64,000 nt of DNA from Bin5 sp965232575. GTDB taxonomy: Bacteria; Chloroflexota; Anaerolineae; Caldilineales; Caldilineaceae. This document shows positions 53,632 to 62,206 of this stretch, piece by piece. The stretch is from positions 930,001 to 994,000 of the forward strand of contig CBDDPZ010000009.1 of assembly GCA_965232575.1 (NCBI GenBank), written 5' to 3'. Position numbers and translations under genes: made by a program. Every line of letters begins with the position of its first letter. Position 1 is the stretch's first letter. The notes beneath the pieces are model-generated. The model was not told where the DNA came from, ran no database searches, and saw nothing but the letters and a program-made list of their open reading frames with translations.

Positions 53632-54924
53632 TCAAGCCGTATCAACTTGACCGATACTTGCCTCGAACGCGGTCAGGAACAGGTCGGCGTGTTCCTTCTT
53701 GAAGACGAGGGGCGGCCGGATCTTCAGGATATTGCCCATCGGACCCGAGCTGCCGATCAGAAAGCCTTTCTCGCGTAACCGGTTGACAACCGCAGAGGCG
53801 CCCTCCGCATCCGGCCGCTTCGTCGCACGATCTTGCACCCATTCCATGCCGATGAACAGGCCGTGGCCGCGAACATCAGCCAGCTGCCTGCAATTATCCT
53901 GAAACCTGCAAAGCTCACCGCGCAAATATGCGCCCACCTCGCCTACATTTTTTGCCAGACGTTCATTCTCGATCACATCGATCACGGCCATCCCGGCCGC
54001 GGCCTGCAGCGGGCTGGCTGCGAAAGTATTGAAGTATCTCTTGCTTTTGCGAAACTCGTCGACCAACTCGCTTGAAGCTGCCGCGGCCGCAACGGGCATC
54101 CCGTTGCCCATCGGCTTGCCCATTGTGACGATATCGGGCACGAATCCGGTTGCATCGTAGCCCCACCAGGCGCCCGTGCGACAGAATCCCGCCTGCACCT
54201 CGTCGGCGATAACGAGACCGCCGGCCGCACGCACGATTTCGGCAGCCCGCGGCATGAATCCTCCTGGGATGGATGGCAGGCCCTCGTTAGCAAAAATCGA
54301 ACAGACCAGCATGCCCGCCAGGGGAATGCCGGCGGCGCGCAAACTGTCGATGGCGCTTTCCAACTCCGCCAGATAGCGCTCGGTCAGCTCCCCATCGGAT
54401 ATGTCGTCCTGGATCGAACGGAACCGTTGTGGAAATGGAAACGGGCGAATCTCTTTCGCTCTCTCTCCCTCCGCCTGCTGGCCGACTCGAGTGAACTTAC
54501 CCACTTCGGCACTATTGCCGTGATAGGCGGCGTCGCTGCAGATGAATCCCCGGCCGCCGGTTACGGCGCGGGCTATGCCCAGAGCCACCTCGTTCGCTTC
54601 CGTGCCGGTGCAGGTGAAAACAACACTGGTCAGGTGGTCCGCGTGCAGATTGGCCAGCCGTTCAGCGTAGTCGAGGACTTCCTCATTCAGATACCGGCTG
54701 TGGACGTTCAGCGTTTGCGCCTGTCTGTGCATCGATTCGACGACATGGGGATGGCAGTGGCCGACGCAGGGCACGTTATTGTACATATCGAGGTGGCGCC
54801 GGCCGCCGTCATCGTAGAGCCAGACCCCTTCCCCGCGTACAATGTTTACCGGTTTGTCATAGAATATCGGCGCGCCCGCGCCCAGTAGACGATCCCGACG
54901 GTCCATCAAGGCGTTGGTTGTCAT
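53632..54924 (-). CDS. Class III aminotransferase, AGXT2L/phospho-lyase-like
   Basis: From the ATG at 54924 (AGGAGA nearby) the product has 430 residues. The PLP enzyme has CTGTEANEVAL, Asp241 in ADEVQAGFCRTG, and Lys270 in TMGKPMGNGMPVA, the MGKPxGNG form typical of AGXT2L proteins. These often act as phospho-lyases on phosphoethanolamine or 5-phosphohydroxylysine rather than as aminotransferases. The kinase gene follows it on the same strand, 147 bases later. The substrate cannot be fixed. A simple aminotransferase role is the alternative. Confidence 0.85.
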   Translation of the reverse strand: MTTNALMDRRDRLLGAGAPIFYDKPVNIVRGEGVWLYDDGGRRHLDMYNNVPCVGHCHPHVVESMHRQAQTLNVHSRYLNEEVLDYAERLANLHADHLTSVVFTCTGTEANEVALGIARAVTGGRGFICSDAAYHGNSAEVGKFTRVGQQAEGERAKEIRPFPFPQRFRSIQDDISDGELTERYLAELESAIDSLRAAGIPLAGMLVCSIFANEGLPSIPGGFMPRAAEIVRAAGGLVIADEVQAGFCRTGAWWGYDATGFVPDIVTMGKPMGNGMPVAAAAASSELVDEFRKSKRYFNTFAASPLQAAAGMAVIDVIENERLAKNVGEVGAYLRGELCRFQDNCRQLADVRGHGLFIGMEWVQDRATKRPDAEGASAVVNRLREKGFLIGSSGPMGNILKIRPPLVFKKEHADLFLTAFEASIGQVDTA

Positions 54925-54973
54925 CTCTTCTCCTGTCAGGTCCTCGTGCAGACCCATAATTCCGGTGTTTCAT

Positions 54974-55351
54974 TCAGTCGTCAAGTTCAACAACGATATC
55001 ATTTCCGTCGATCCGCACGGGATAGGTCTTGACCCGCACCTGCGGATCGACGAGACAGCGGCCCGTTGCGATCTCAAACGGCCATTGATGCCACGGGCAG
55101 CGAAGCACTTCGCCGTCTTTCTCGACGGTCAATTCCGCTTCATAGGCGGAAGGAGGCGCGTCGGCATCGATTCTTCCGGTCAGTTCACCGGTGCAGAGGG
55201 GACCTCGCTTGTGCGGGCAGATGTTGCGCAGCGCGTATAACTCGCCTTTGACGTTGAAGACGCCGATTCCGGCCCGGCCGCGAAAGGGCACGACGATCTT
55301 GCGATCTCCCGGAGGAATTTCCCAGACTTTGGCGATGACAACCCTGGTCAT
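54974..55351 (-). CDS. Rieske 2Fe-2S protein
   Basis: This 125-residue protein is a stand-alone Rieske domain with the ligands Cys45 and His47 in CPHKRG, and Cys85 and His88 in CPWHQW. Such small proteins serve as ferredoxins for oxygenases, or as regulators. It overlaps the preceding amidohydrolase stop in an ATGA, so the two are translated together. No oxygenase subunit is next to it. Confidence 0.9.
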   Translation of the reverse strand: MTRVVIAKVWEIPPGDRKIVVPFRGRAGIGVFNVKGELYALRNICPHKRGPLCTGELTGRIDADAPPSAYEAELTVEKDGEVLRCPWHQWPFEIATGRCLVDPQVRVKTYPVRIDGNDIVVELDD

Positions 55352-56487
55352 CGCCAGTCGTCTCCGATGCGCAGCATCTCCATGGCGTTGTCAGCGAAGA
55401 TGCGCCGCTGCGCCTCCGGCTCGAGTTTGGGAAAGGTTGTGACCGGATCGTTCCAGTCGAAATGGGGAAAATCGGAACAGTAAACGAGTGTTTCGTCGGC
55501 ATGCAGCATTTCGAGGAACTGGTACAGCTGCTCGGTCGTTTCCGCTTCGTGCAGAGGCTGCGAACCGACGCGAATATGCTCGCGGAAATACTCGCTCGGC
55601 AGCCGTTTCAGCCAAGGCGTCTGGTCACGGATGGCCTTCCAGTCGGAATCCATGTGCCACATCACTGACACGGCCCACAGTTGTTGCGCCTCCGTCAACG
55701 CAAACTTCAGATTGGGGAATTTTTCGAAGACGCCCTCGCAGATCAGGGAAGAGGCGTGCGCGCTGGCCACGAACGGGCGGCTCATTCGCGATTCCATGTA
55801 GTATGTGGGAAAGCCGACCGGCGTGGGCGTGGTCCGGGCCGCGCCGCCACCGCCGCCGATATGGGCGACGACCGGCAGTCCGTGCTCCTCGCATGCCTCC
55901 CAGATTGGGTGGTAGAAGCGGTTCCCGAACGGCATACTTGTGCCCATCGGCACCATCACGGCAACTGTGTCCTTGCGGTCGGCCAAACGGTTGATTTCGC
56001 TGACAGCTTGCGCCGGGTCAGAGGGTGAGATGAGGATGGCGTTGACTACACGGTCGTCCTTTTCCAGCCAGTGCTCGATGGTCCAGTCGTTGAAAGCGCG
56101 GCACAGCGCCGCGGCCCAGTCGGGGTCGGGCAGGCCGGTGTAGCCGTAAAAGGGCGGGGGACCGGTGAGAAGCGCGTAGTCGACGTTCCATGGATCAAGG
56201 TGCTCGCGCTGCAAAAACTCCAGCGAGAAGTTGAAGTCGCGCTCTTTCAACCCTGGATCCTTCAGATCCGGGCGATTGGTGCGGTAGGGAACATTTGAAT
56301 AGCCGGCGCTGGGCAGGTGCAGCCCCTGGTCGATCAGATGGTTTTGCCAGAACCTGGACAGGTAGGGCAACAGCTGCTCAGGCCGTTCAAAATTGTGGTG
56401 GACATCGCAGTCCACGATCTTTACGCCTTCTTTGGGTTGAGCGGTCCACCCTGGCGCTGAAATCGGGGCTGCCCCAAGCTTTGTCAT
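55348..56487 (-). CDS. Amidohydrolase family protein (ACMSD-like), paralogue A
   Basis: The 379-residue product belongs to the amidohydrolase_2/ACMSD group. Metal ligands are visible in VDCDVHHN near the start, VAHIGGGGG in the middle and CSDFPHFDWND near the end. AAGGAGAT lies seven bases before the ATG. Related enzymes hydrolyse or decarboxylate carboxylated aromatic or cyclic compounds. It is followed by a coupled Rieske gene, and two paralogues (57445, 58557) lie upstream beyond the MscS gene. It is more distant from those two than they are from each other. Confidence 0.88.
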   Translation of the reverse strand: MTKLGAAPISAPGWTAQPKEGVKIVDCDVHHNFERPEQLLPYLSRFWQNHLIDQGLHLPSAGYSNVPYRTNRPDLKDPGLKERDFNFSLEFLQREHLDPWNVDYALLTGPPPFYGYTGLPDPDWAAALCRAFNDWTIEHWLEKDDRVVNAILISPSDPAQAVSEINRLADRKDTVAVMVPMGTSMPFGNRFYHPIWEACEEHGLPVVAHIGGGGGAARTTPTPVGFPTYYMESRMSRPFVASAHASSLICEGVFEKFPNLKFALTEAQQLWAVSVMWHMDSDWKAIRDQTPWLKRLPSEYFREHIRVGSQPLHEAETTEQLYQFLEMLHADETLVYCSDFPHFDWNDPVTTFPKLEPEAQRRIFADNAMEMLRIGDDWR

Positions 56488-56545
56488 GGAAACATCTCCT
56501 TACGAACTGTCTTCTGTTCCAAGTCCAAGGCGAACCTGGCTTTGG

Positions 56546-57424
56546 TTAATCGGATTTCATTACTGCGGCAAAGACCGCGTTTTGCCCTGTGGAATCCGCC
56601 TTCAGCCACACATCCCTTTGCGGGAAAGGGATCGATATCCCGTGTTCATGCAGACCACGATAGATGGCTTCAAGGATTTCGCTCAGAGAAGAAAGCCGCA
56701 GCGCCGGATCGTCGATCCAGTATTGAATCCGAAACAGAAGGGCCGAATCTGCGAATTCAACCAGAAAGGTGCGCGGCTCCGGGTCGGATAACACCGCGGA
56801 ATGAGCCGTAATATGAGAATGAAGGATGTCATGTACGGTCCTGATGTCGGTGCCGTAGGCGACACCGATCCGGGATTCGACTCGCAGAATCTGGTCCGAC
56901 TTCGTCCAGTTGTCGAGCCGCTGCGAAACCATGAGCGAGTTTGGCACGATAACCTCTGTGTTGCTAAAGGTCTTGACGACTGTTGTGCGCAAACTCATCT
57001 CCTGGACAGTACCCCGTATTCCGTCTACCTCGATCACGTCTCCATCGCGAATCGTCCCTTCCGTCATTAGGACCAGCCCGGCAATGTAGTTGCTGGCAAG
57101 ATTCTGAAGACCCAGCCCCAACCCGATGCTCAGAGCGCCGAGCGGCACAAGGAAGATCGAAAGATTTACACCGAGGGACGTGAGAGTTGTATACACCCCT
57201 GCCATCAGGATCGACAGGTAGATGACGGAGCGAGCGAGTCGCCTGCTGGTGGCCGTGAGCGGAAGCCCGGGCTCCACTCGTCTTTGAAACTGGCGCGCTG
57301 CGATCCGCGCCAATATATAGAACAGCAACACCGACCCGAAAGTAAGAAACAGATCGAACGGCGTCAGCGCAGCTCCTTGTACGGTTGTAACGGGCGTGTT
57401 CAGGAAGCGGATGATACCGCCCAT
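56546..57424 (-). CDS. MscS-family mechanosensitive channel
   Basis: The 292-residue protein has three transmembrane helices, with the pore-lining segment GALSIGLGLGLQNLASNYIAG followed by the beta domain motif MTEGTIRDGDVIEVDGIRGTV. This is the plain MscS layout. It releases solutes on hypo-osmotic shock. It lies between amidohydrolase genes on the same strand, 20 bases after the stop of paralogue B, suggesting co-transcription by position only. Confidence 0.9.
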   Translation of the reverse strand: MGGIIRFLNTPVTTVQGAALTPFDLFLTFGSVLLFYILARIAARQFQRRVEPGLPLTATSRRLARSVIYLSILMAGVYTTLTSLGVNLSIFLVPLGALSIGLGLGLQNLASNYIAGLVLMTEGTIRDGDVIEVDGIRGTVQEMSLRTTVVKTFSNTEVIVPNSLMVSQRLDNWTKSDQILRVESRIGVAYGTDIRTVHDILHSHITAHSAVLSDPEPRTFLVEFADSALLFRIQYWIDDPALRLSSLSEILEAIYRGLHEHGISIPFPQRDVWLKADSTGQNAVFAAVMKSD

Positions 57425-57444
57425 ACCGTTCTTCCAGGTCGATT

Positions 57445-58560
57445 CTACGCCAGTTTGTAGAATTGGCGGGCGTTTTCGGCCATGATGTTACGCCTGATTT
57501 CGAGCGGCAAAGTGGCGGGCAGCGCCCGGTCGGGAGAGTCAAAGTCCCAGTGCGGGTAGTCGGTGGCGAACATCAGCTTGCGCCCGTTGTCCATCTGTTC
57601 CAGAAGCTGGACGAAATGTTCCTTTTGTCTGGGCTCCTCCATCGGCTGCGTGGACAGCCAGAAGTGTTCCTGCATGTACTCCGACGGCGCCTTTTTCAGA
57701 TAGGGCGTCTCTCTCCGCAGCCGCTTCCAACTCTGGTCCAGCCTCCAAGCCAGGGAGGGCATCCAGGCAAAGCCGCCTTCGATGATCACGATGCGCAGCT
57801 CGGGGAAATGCTCAAAGACGCCTTCGCAGACCAGGCTGGCGACCTGGGCCTGGAAGGACTGGGCCATGCCGGCGTGATCTTCGATGTAGTAGGAAGGCCA
57901 GCCGCCCCCGGTCAGGGGATGTCCGGCATTGCCGCCGAAATGGATGCCTATCGGCAGGTCATACTCGAGGGCGGCTTCGTACATTTTCCAGTATTTGCGC
58001 CGCCCAAGCGGCTCCTGGGTCCGGACTACAAGGATAATCTGAACAAAGCCTTCGTGGTCTCCCAGCCGGTGAATCTCCTCTGTGGCGAGCTCTGCGTCCT
58101 CGTAGTTGACCAGGATCGACGCCCGCAGCCGCGGCTCAAGTTCGATCCACTCCGCGATCTGATAGTCGTTTATCGCGCGCGCCAGCTGCGCGCCGTACTC
58201 CCGATTCACTTGCCCGCCGGCCCCCGCCAGTGGATTTAATATACCGTAGTCCATATCGAAGGCATCGAGCAGCTGCTCCCGCATAAATGCAAGGTCGGTG
58301 CCAGGTGGGCGCCCGCTCGGCGGCCAAGCATCCGTGCGGGCCGCGTTGGGTTGGGCGCGCGGGTAGCCAACGCCGTAGTGCCCACGCATCCCCATCATTT
58401 CGTGATATTCCCGCCACTCCGGCGCAATGTACTCTGTGATGATCTGATTGAAGACCGGGTCGTCGTAGACGTCAAAATTGTGAATGTCCGTGTCTATCAC
58501 CGCCAACTTGGTTTTCTCTGTGCTCTGCGCTTGTTCAGCGATTTCAAGATCCAGCGTCAT
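57445..58560 (-). CDS. Amidohydrolase family protein (ACMSD-like), paralogue B
   Basis: The 371-residue protein has the metal-binding motifs VIDTDIHNFD, IGIHFGGNAGHP and FATDYPHWDFDSPD. The block EGGFAWMPSLAWRLDQSW is shared with paralogue C. Its ATG overlaps the stop of paralogue C in an ATGA. All expected His and Asp ligands are present, so this copy should be active. The reaction is not known. Confidence 0.88.
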   Translation of the reverse strand: MTLDLEIAEQAQSTEKTKLAVIDTDIHNFDVYDDPVFNQIITEYIAPEWREYHEMMGMRGHYGVGYPRAQPNAARTDAWPPSGRPPGTDLAFMREQLLDAFDMDYGILNPLAGAGGQVNREYGAQLARAINDYQIAEWIELEPRLRASILVNYEDAELATEEIHRLGDHEGFVQIILVVRTQEPLGRRKYWKMYEAALEYDLPIGIHFGGNAGHPLTGGGWPSYYIEDHAGMAQSFQAQVASLVCEGVFEHFPELRIVIIEGGFAWMPSLAWRLDQSWKRLRRETPYLKKAPSEYMQEHFWLSTQPMEEPRQKEHFVQLLEQMDNGRKLMFATDYPHWDFDSPDRALPATLPLEIRRNIMAENARQFYKLA

Positions 58561-59609
58561 GGCAGATCTCCTTTGAGCCGATAAAATGAACGGGCGTTTT
58601 CCGACCAGATGTTTGTATTGAGCGGCTCCGGCAACTTTACCGGCCAGGCTTCACTGTCATCATCATAGTGCCAGTGCGGGTAGTCGGTTGCGAACATGAG
58701 CAATGTGTCCGACTCCAGCTGTTCAATGGTCTGCAGGATGTATCGGGGATCGGGGGGCGCGCCTACCGGCTGCACGGTCAGGCGCATATGATCGCGGATG
58801 TAGTCGGAGGGCGCGCGCCTCACCCACGGCGTATTGGAGCGCAGCCCTTTCCACTCCTTATCCAGCCGCCACATCAGAGAAGGCATCCACGCGAATCCGC
58901 CTTCGATTAAGGCGATTCGCAGGTCGGGGAAACGGTCAAACACACCCTCGGCAATGATGCTGATGACCTGAGACTGAAATACCTGCGCCATGCCGGCATG
59001 CTCTTCGAGATATGTCGAAGGCCAGCCCACAGGCGTCGGAGGATGGCCGGACGCGCCGCCGAAATTGATTCCCACAACGAGATCATGCCCGACCGCGGCC
59101 GCATACAGCGGATCGTAGTAGCGGTTGCCATAGGGGATATAGGAGCGCACGGGAAGGACCACCTGGACAAATTGCGGATGGCCGCCGAAACGATGGATCT
59201 CCTCCGCGGCGCGGGCCGGTGTCTGGCTTGGCACAACCAGAGATCCCCTCAACCGGGGTTCCGGCGCCAGCCATTCATCGATCTGCCAGCGATTGGCGGC
59301 TGTAGCCAGGTCAGCGGCCAGATCCTCCTGTTTCACGCTCTGCACGCGGTATGAACAGTTCAGGATACCGATTTCAGTTTTCCAGGGGGCCAGCGCCTGC
59401 TCACGAACCAGCTGCAAGTTGGAGCCGGCTTGCCCGCCCTCTGCAGGAACAGTGCCCGGTCGCGCCGAAGTTGGGGCTCCGCGAGGATAATCGTTGGCGT
59501 GGGGACCGCGGAAGGCCGACCCGCGGATATAATCCTGCCAGTGATCCGCCAGATAGGGCATCAACTGCTCGATCGACGACACTTCATTGTGGATGTCACA
59601 GTCAATCAC
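58557..59609 (-). CDS. Amidohydrolase family protein (ACMSD-like), paralogue C, altered metal site
   Basis: The 350-residue protein starts at a GTG (59609) with MIDCDIHNEVS. It is clearly paralogous to B (EEHAGMAQVFQSQV, EGGFAWMPSLMWRLDKEW, FATDYPHWHYDDD). In the middle metal motif it reads VGINFGGASGHP, with Asn where paralogue B has His. That His is expected to bind the active-site metal, so activity may be changed. It is the first gene of the minus-strand amidohydrolase run. Confidence 0.87.
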   Translation of the reverse strand: MIDCDIHNEVSSIEQLMPYLADHWQDYIRGSAFRGPHANDYPRGAPTSARPGTVPAEGGQAGSNLQLVREQALAPWKTEIGILNCSYRVQSVKQEDLAADLATAANRWQIDEWLAPEPRLRGSLVVPSQTPARAAEEIHRFGGHPQFVQVVLPVRSYIPYGNRYYDPLYAAAVGHDLVVGINFGGASGHPPTPVGWPSTYLEEHAGMAQVFQSQVISIIAEGVFDRFPDLRIALIEGGFAWMPSLMWRLDKEWKGLRSNTPWVRRAPSDYIRDHMRLTVQPVGAPPDPRYILQTIEQLESDTLLMFATDYPHWHYDDDSEAWPVKLPEPLNTNIWSENARSFYRLKGDLP

Positions 59610-60062
59610 TGGATGATCTGAGGACGGTCTCTGCCTTCCATTGACAGGTTGGCCGCGGTTCGACTGCGCCTTCCCGGGCTATGTCCGTTTTCGGATGCAG
59701 CCGAACGCGGCTGCTGTGCACCGGCACTTGACGTCATGGCTGCCTGCTCTCACGCTTCACTTGCGATTGATTCCCAGCGGTCCAGGGTTACGCAGATTCT
59801 ACCGCTTTGCGCCCTTCGCGTCAACGTCGGGCCGGGATGGGACAGGGGCAAACGCGTCAAAGTCTCAACTATCGCACACCCGCTGAAGAGCGCTTCGTGC
59901 TCTGATGGCGGCTCAACGCATCCGTCTGGATGCACCTTATTTTCCCGTTTCGTGGTCCAAAGATCGGGGCTCACCATAATGAATCGTCTAAACAGTCTGT
60001 ATCAGGCAACGCCCATTCCCACCGGATTTGCTACGTTCGGCAGGCTGCGACCTCTAAATATC

Positions 60063-60091
60063 TTGCGGCCTCAAGGGCCTTCACATATAAT
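60063..60091 (+). promoter_or_regulatory. Promoter for the small protein/PhyH pair
   Basis: TTGCGG at 60063-60068 and TATAAT at 60086-60091 have a 17-base spacer. Transcription would begin at about 60098, exactly at the start of an 8-bp inverted repeat. Confidence 0.6.
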
Positions 60092-60097
60092 TCTGCT

Positions 60098-60118
60098 AAA
60101 GAATGACCTACATTCTTT
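60098..60118 (+). repeat. Inverted repeat at the predicted transcript start
   Basis: AAAGAATG (60098-60105) and CATTCTTT (60111-60118) are perfect inverts with a 5-base centre. In RNA this would form a 5' terminal hairpin just before the ribosome site. It may also be an operator. Confidence 0.45.
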
Positions 60119-60140
60119 CCCCAACAGGAACTGATCGCAG

Positions 60141-60425
60141 ATGGATGCCCAAGCCCAGCCCCGCCAGCGACTACTGTATCTTCATGCGCGTACGCCAAGC
60201 GTGTTTTCGGAGATACTGGGTTACACGCTGATAGAACCGGTGAAGGGTTTCCAGGTCGAAATCAGCGGGGGAGAGTTTGAATGGCCTTACACTTCCGTTC
60301 ATGATGCTATTGTCGACGGCTGGCAGATTGTTCAGTTTCCGCACTTGCAGTCACCTTTCAGCGACACAGACCTGGATGTTGTCGGCTATGAATTCATCCT
60401 GCAGAAGATGGAGGTAATTCCATGA
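60141..60425 (+). CDS. Small protein of unknown function, coupled to PhyH
   Basis: The 94-residue product is not a recognised family. It has no signal peptide or membrane helix. Its second half is rich in aromatic residues (GEFEWPYTSVHDAIVDGWQI). The stop overlaps the next gene's ATG in an ATGA, so the two proteins are probably made in balanced amounts. It has a good promoter at 60063 and AGGAA ten bases before the ATG. A binding or accessory role for the PhyH enzyme is inferred from coupling only. Confidence 0.7.
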   Translation: MDAQAQPRQRLLYLHARTPSVFSEILGYTLIEPVKGFQVEISGGEFEWPYTSVHDAIVDGWQIVQFPHLQSPFSDTDLDVVGYEFILQKMEVIP

Positions 60426-61228
60426 TCGATGCCAAATACCTGCTCACAGATGTCGATATGGCCCGCTTCCTTGTAAACGGCTACCATGTCGTCGAAACGG
60501 ATCTGCCCCCGGACGTGAACGAGCAAATCGCAGAACAGCTTGACGGGCTGACGGCCAATCCGGGCGACGCCATCACCGAATCCGTGCCCGGGCTCTGGAA
60601 GGTCCTGGAACATCCGCACGTGCGCGGCGCGCTCATAAGCCTGTTAGGTGAGGGCTATAGCGTAAACTCCCACCGCCACTGGCACTGCAAGCTGCCCGGG
60701 TCCGGCGCCATGCAGTGGCATCAGGACGGCACGAACGACCGCGGCACGACGATCGATCGCTTACTGGGGCTGTACTATCCGCACACCGTCACGGCGGACA
60801 TGGGCCCTACGGTCATCGTTCCGGGAACGCAGTTCCGCAACGCGCCGACCGACAGAATGGCGACCTACACCAATATTCGCGGTCAGGTGCCGCTGACGGT
60901 GCCGGCCGGCACTTTTGCAATCACGCACTACGATTTATGGCACGGCACGGCCAGCAATCGATCAAGTGTCAAGCGCCACATGATCAAGTTCCTGTTCAAC
61001 CGCACCAGTGAGAACAGTGTCCCCTCATGGAACCATGACCCTGAGACCCTGAACCGGCCGCGCGATTGGGACGCGCGCGACAGAACGCAGGATGCGGTAA
61101 ACATTCTTGCTTTCGGCAACCCTTTGGGCGTCTCACAGAGCGATCACTACAAGGAGCGGATCATCCGCCAAGCATGCTGGCAAGAATTGATGGGGAATCA
61201 GGCGCAACATGAGGCGCGGCGGTTCTAG
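60422..61228 (+). CDS. Phytanoyl-CoA dioxygenase (PhyH) family protein
   Basis: The 268-residue protein has the clear Fe(II)-binding HxD of the family in MQWHQDGTND. The distal ligand is in YDLWHGTASNRSS, followed by KRHMIKFLFNRT for 2-oxoglutarate binding. It begins with FLVNGYHVVETDLPPDVN. It is translationally coupled to the small upstream protein. In contrast to the two other PhyH genes it retains a textbook HxD motif and is the most distant of the three. Substrate unknown. Confidence 0.88.
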   Translation: MIDAKYLLTDVDMARFLVNGYHVVETDLPPDVNEQIAEQLDGLTANPGDAITESVPGLWKVLEHPHVRGALISLLGEGYSVNSHRHWHCKLPGSGAMQWHQDGTNDRGTTIDRLLGLYYPHTVTADMGPTVIVPGTQFRNAPTDRMATYTNIRGQVPLTVPAGTFAITHYDLWHGTASNRSSVKRHMIKFLFNRTSENSVPSWNHDPETLNRPRDWDARDRTQDAVNILAFGNPLGVSQSDHYKERIIRQACWQELMGNQAQHEARRF

Positions 61229-61365
61229 GAAATCGGACCCGGCTGCGTACCTGAGAATTTAAGTCAGAGTTATCTTTGCACAGAAATTCTTGTTTTTAAG
61301 GAGAACCACCCCTCTTTCCGACACGATTCGACGACCGGTTGAAAGGACCAAGAGAGCCAGCTGAA

Positions 61366-62172
61366 ATGGATGAGCTTTCCAGCTTCAATCGGGACCGGTG
61401 GAACGGGCTAGCGCGGGCGGGCGTTCTCTACTCGCGACCCAAACTGGATCTGGACGAGGCTTCAGCGCGTGAGATAGTGGACGAGGCCGGTCTGCTCGGC
61501 GACGTGCGGGGCAAGAAGGTTCTGGTCCTGGCAGGCGGCGGCGGACAGCAGTCGGCCGCTCTGGGACTACTTGACGCCCAGGTAACCGTTCTTGACCTGT
61601 CGGACGAGCAACTGGAACAGGACAGGCGTGCGGCCGAACATTACGGTCTTTCTCCTGTGCTCTTGCAGGGCGATATGCGGGACCTCACCCGCTTTGCCGA
61701 CGACGACTTCGACATTGTCTACCAGCCCTTTTCGATTAATTTCGTGCCTGATGTTCGCCCGGTATTTGCCGGTGTAGCTCGTATTCTCAAGGCGGGCGGA
61801 CTCTACCACGTGCAGTGGCACAATCCCTATACGCAGACCTTCAACCCCGACGACTACGATCCGGTCAGGGGGTATTCATCCAACTCGATTTACAGAGATG
61901 GCGAGGTCGACGTGAAGGCCATATATGGGACCGACACCTGGGGCGTTGAAACCGAGGATGGCTCCAAGATAGAGGTCCCTGGTCCGAGGGAGTTTCGACA
62001 CACAATGCCGACTTTCATTAACGGCTTGATAGCATGCAGGTTCGAGATCCTGGCATTTAGTGAGCACACGACCTGGGAGGAGGACCCGGAGCCGGGCTCG
62101 TGGGAGCACTTCAAGGCCGTCAGCCCGCCCTATCTGGCCTTCTGGACAAGGAGGAGAAGCGGAGACTCTTGA
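61366..62172 (+). CDS. Class I SAM-dependent methyltransferase
   Basis: From the ATG at 61366 the product has 268 residues; a TTG at 61339 is possible. The SAM site is VLVLAGGGGQQSAALG, an AGGGG variant, then VTVLDLSDEQL and the motif FDIVYQPFSINFVPDV. The C-terminal half has a DDYDPVRGY and FRHTMPTFINGL region typical of small-molecule or tRNA-like methyltransferases. It is 137 bases downstream of the PhyH gene and might belong to the same transcript. Confidence 0.85.
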   Translation: MDELSSFNRDRWNGLARAGVLYSRPKLDLDEASAREIVDEAGLLGDVRGKKVLVLAGGGGQQSAALGLLDAQVTVLDLSDEQLEQDRRAAEHYGLSPVLLQGDMRDLTRFADDDFDIVYQPFSINFVPDVRPVFAGVARILKAGGLYHVQWHNPYTQTFNPDDYDPVRGYSSNSIYRDGEVDVKAIYGTDTWGVETEDGSKIEVPGPREFRHTMPTFINGLIACRFEILAFSEHTTWEEDPEPGSWEHFKAVSPPYLAFWTRRRSGDS

Positions 62173-62206
62173 ATGGGTTTTCGATTGAGGCTGTCCGCGC
62201 CAAACG

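Larger units (their letters stand above)
59610..60140. other. 531-base divergent intergenic region
   Basis: The region separates the amidohydrolase run from the small unknown gene and its PhyH partner. A consensus promoter (60063-60091) and a hairpin (60098-60118) lie close to the right end. I see no gene in the remaining 450 bases. Confidence 0.5.
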
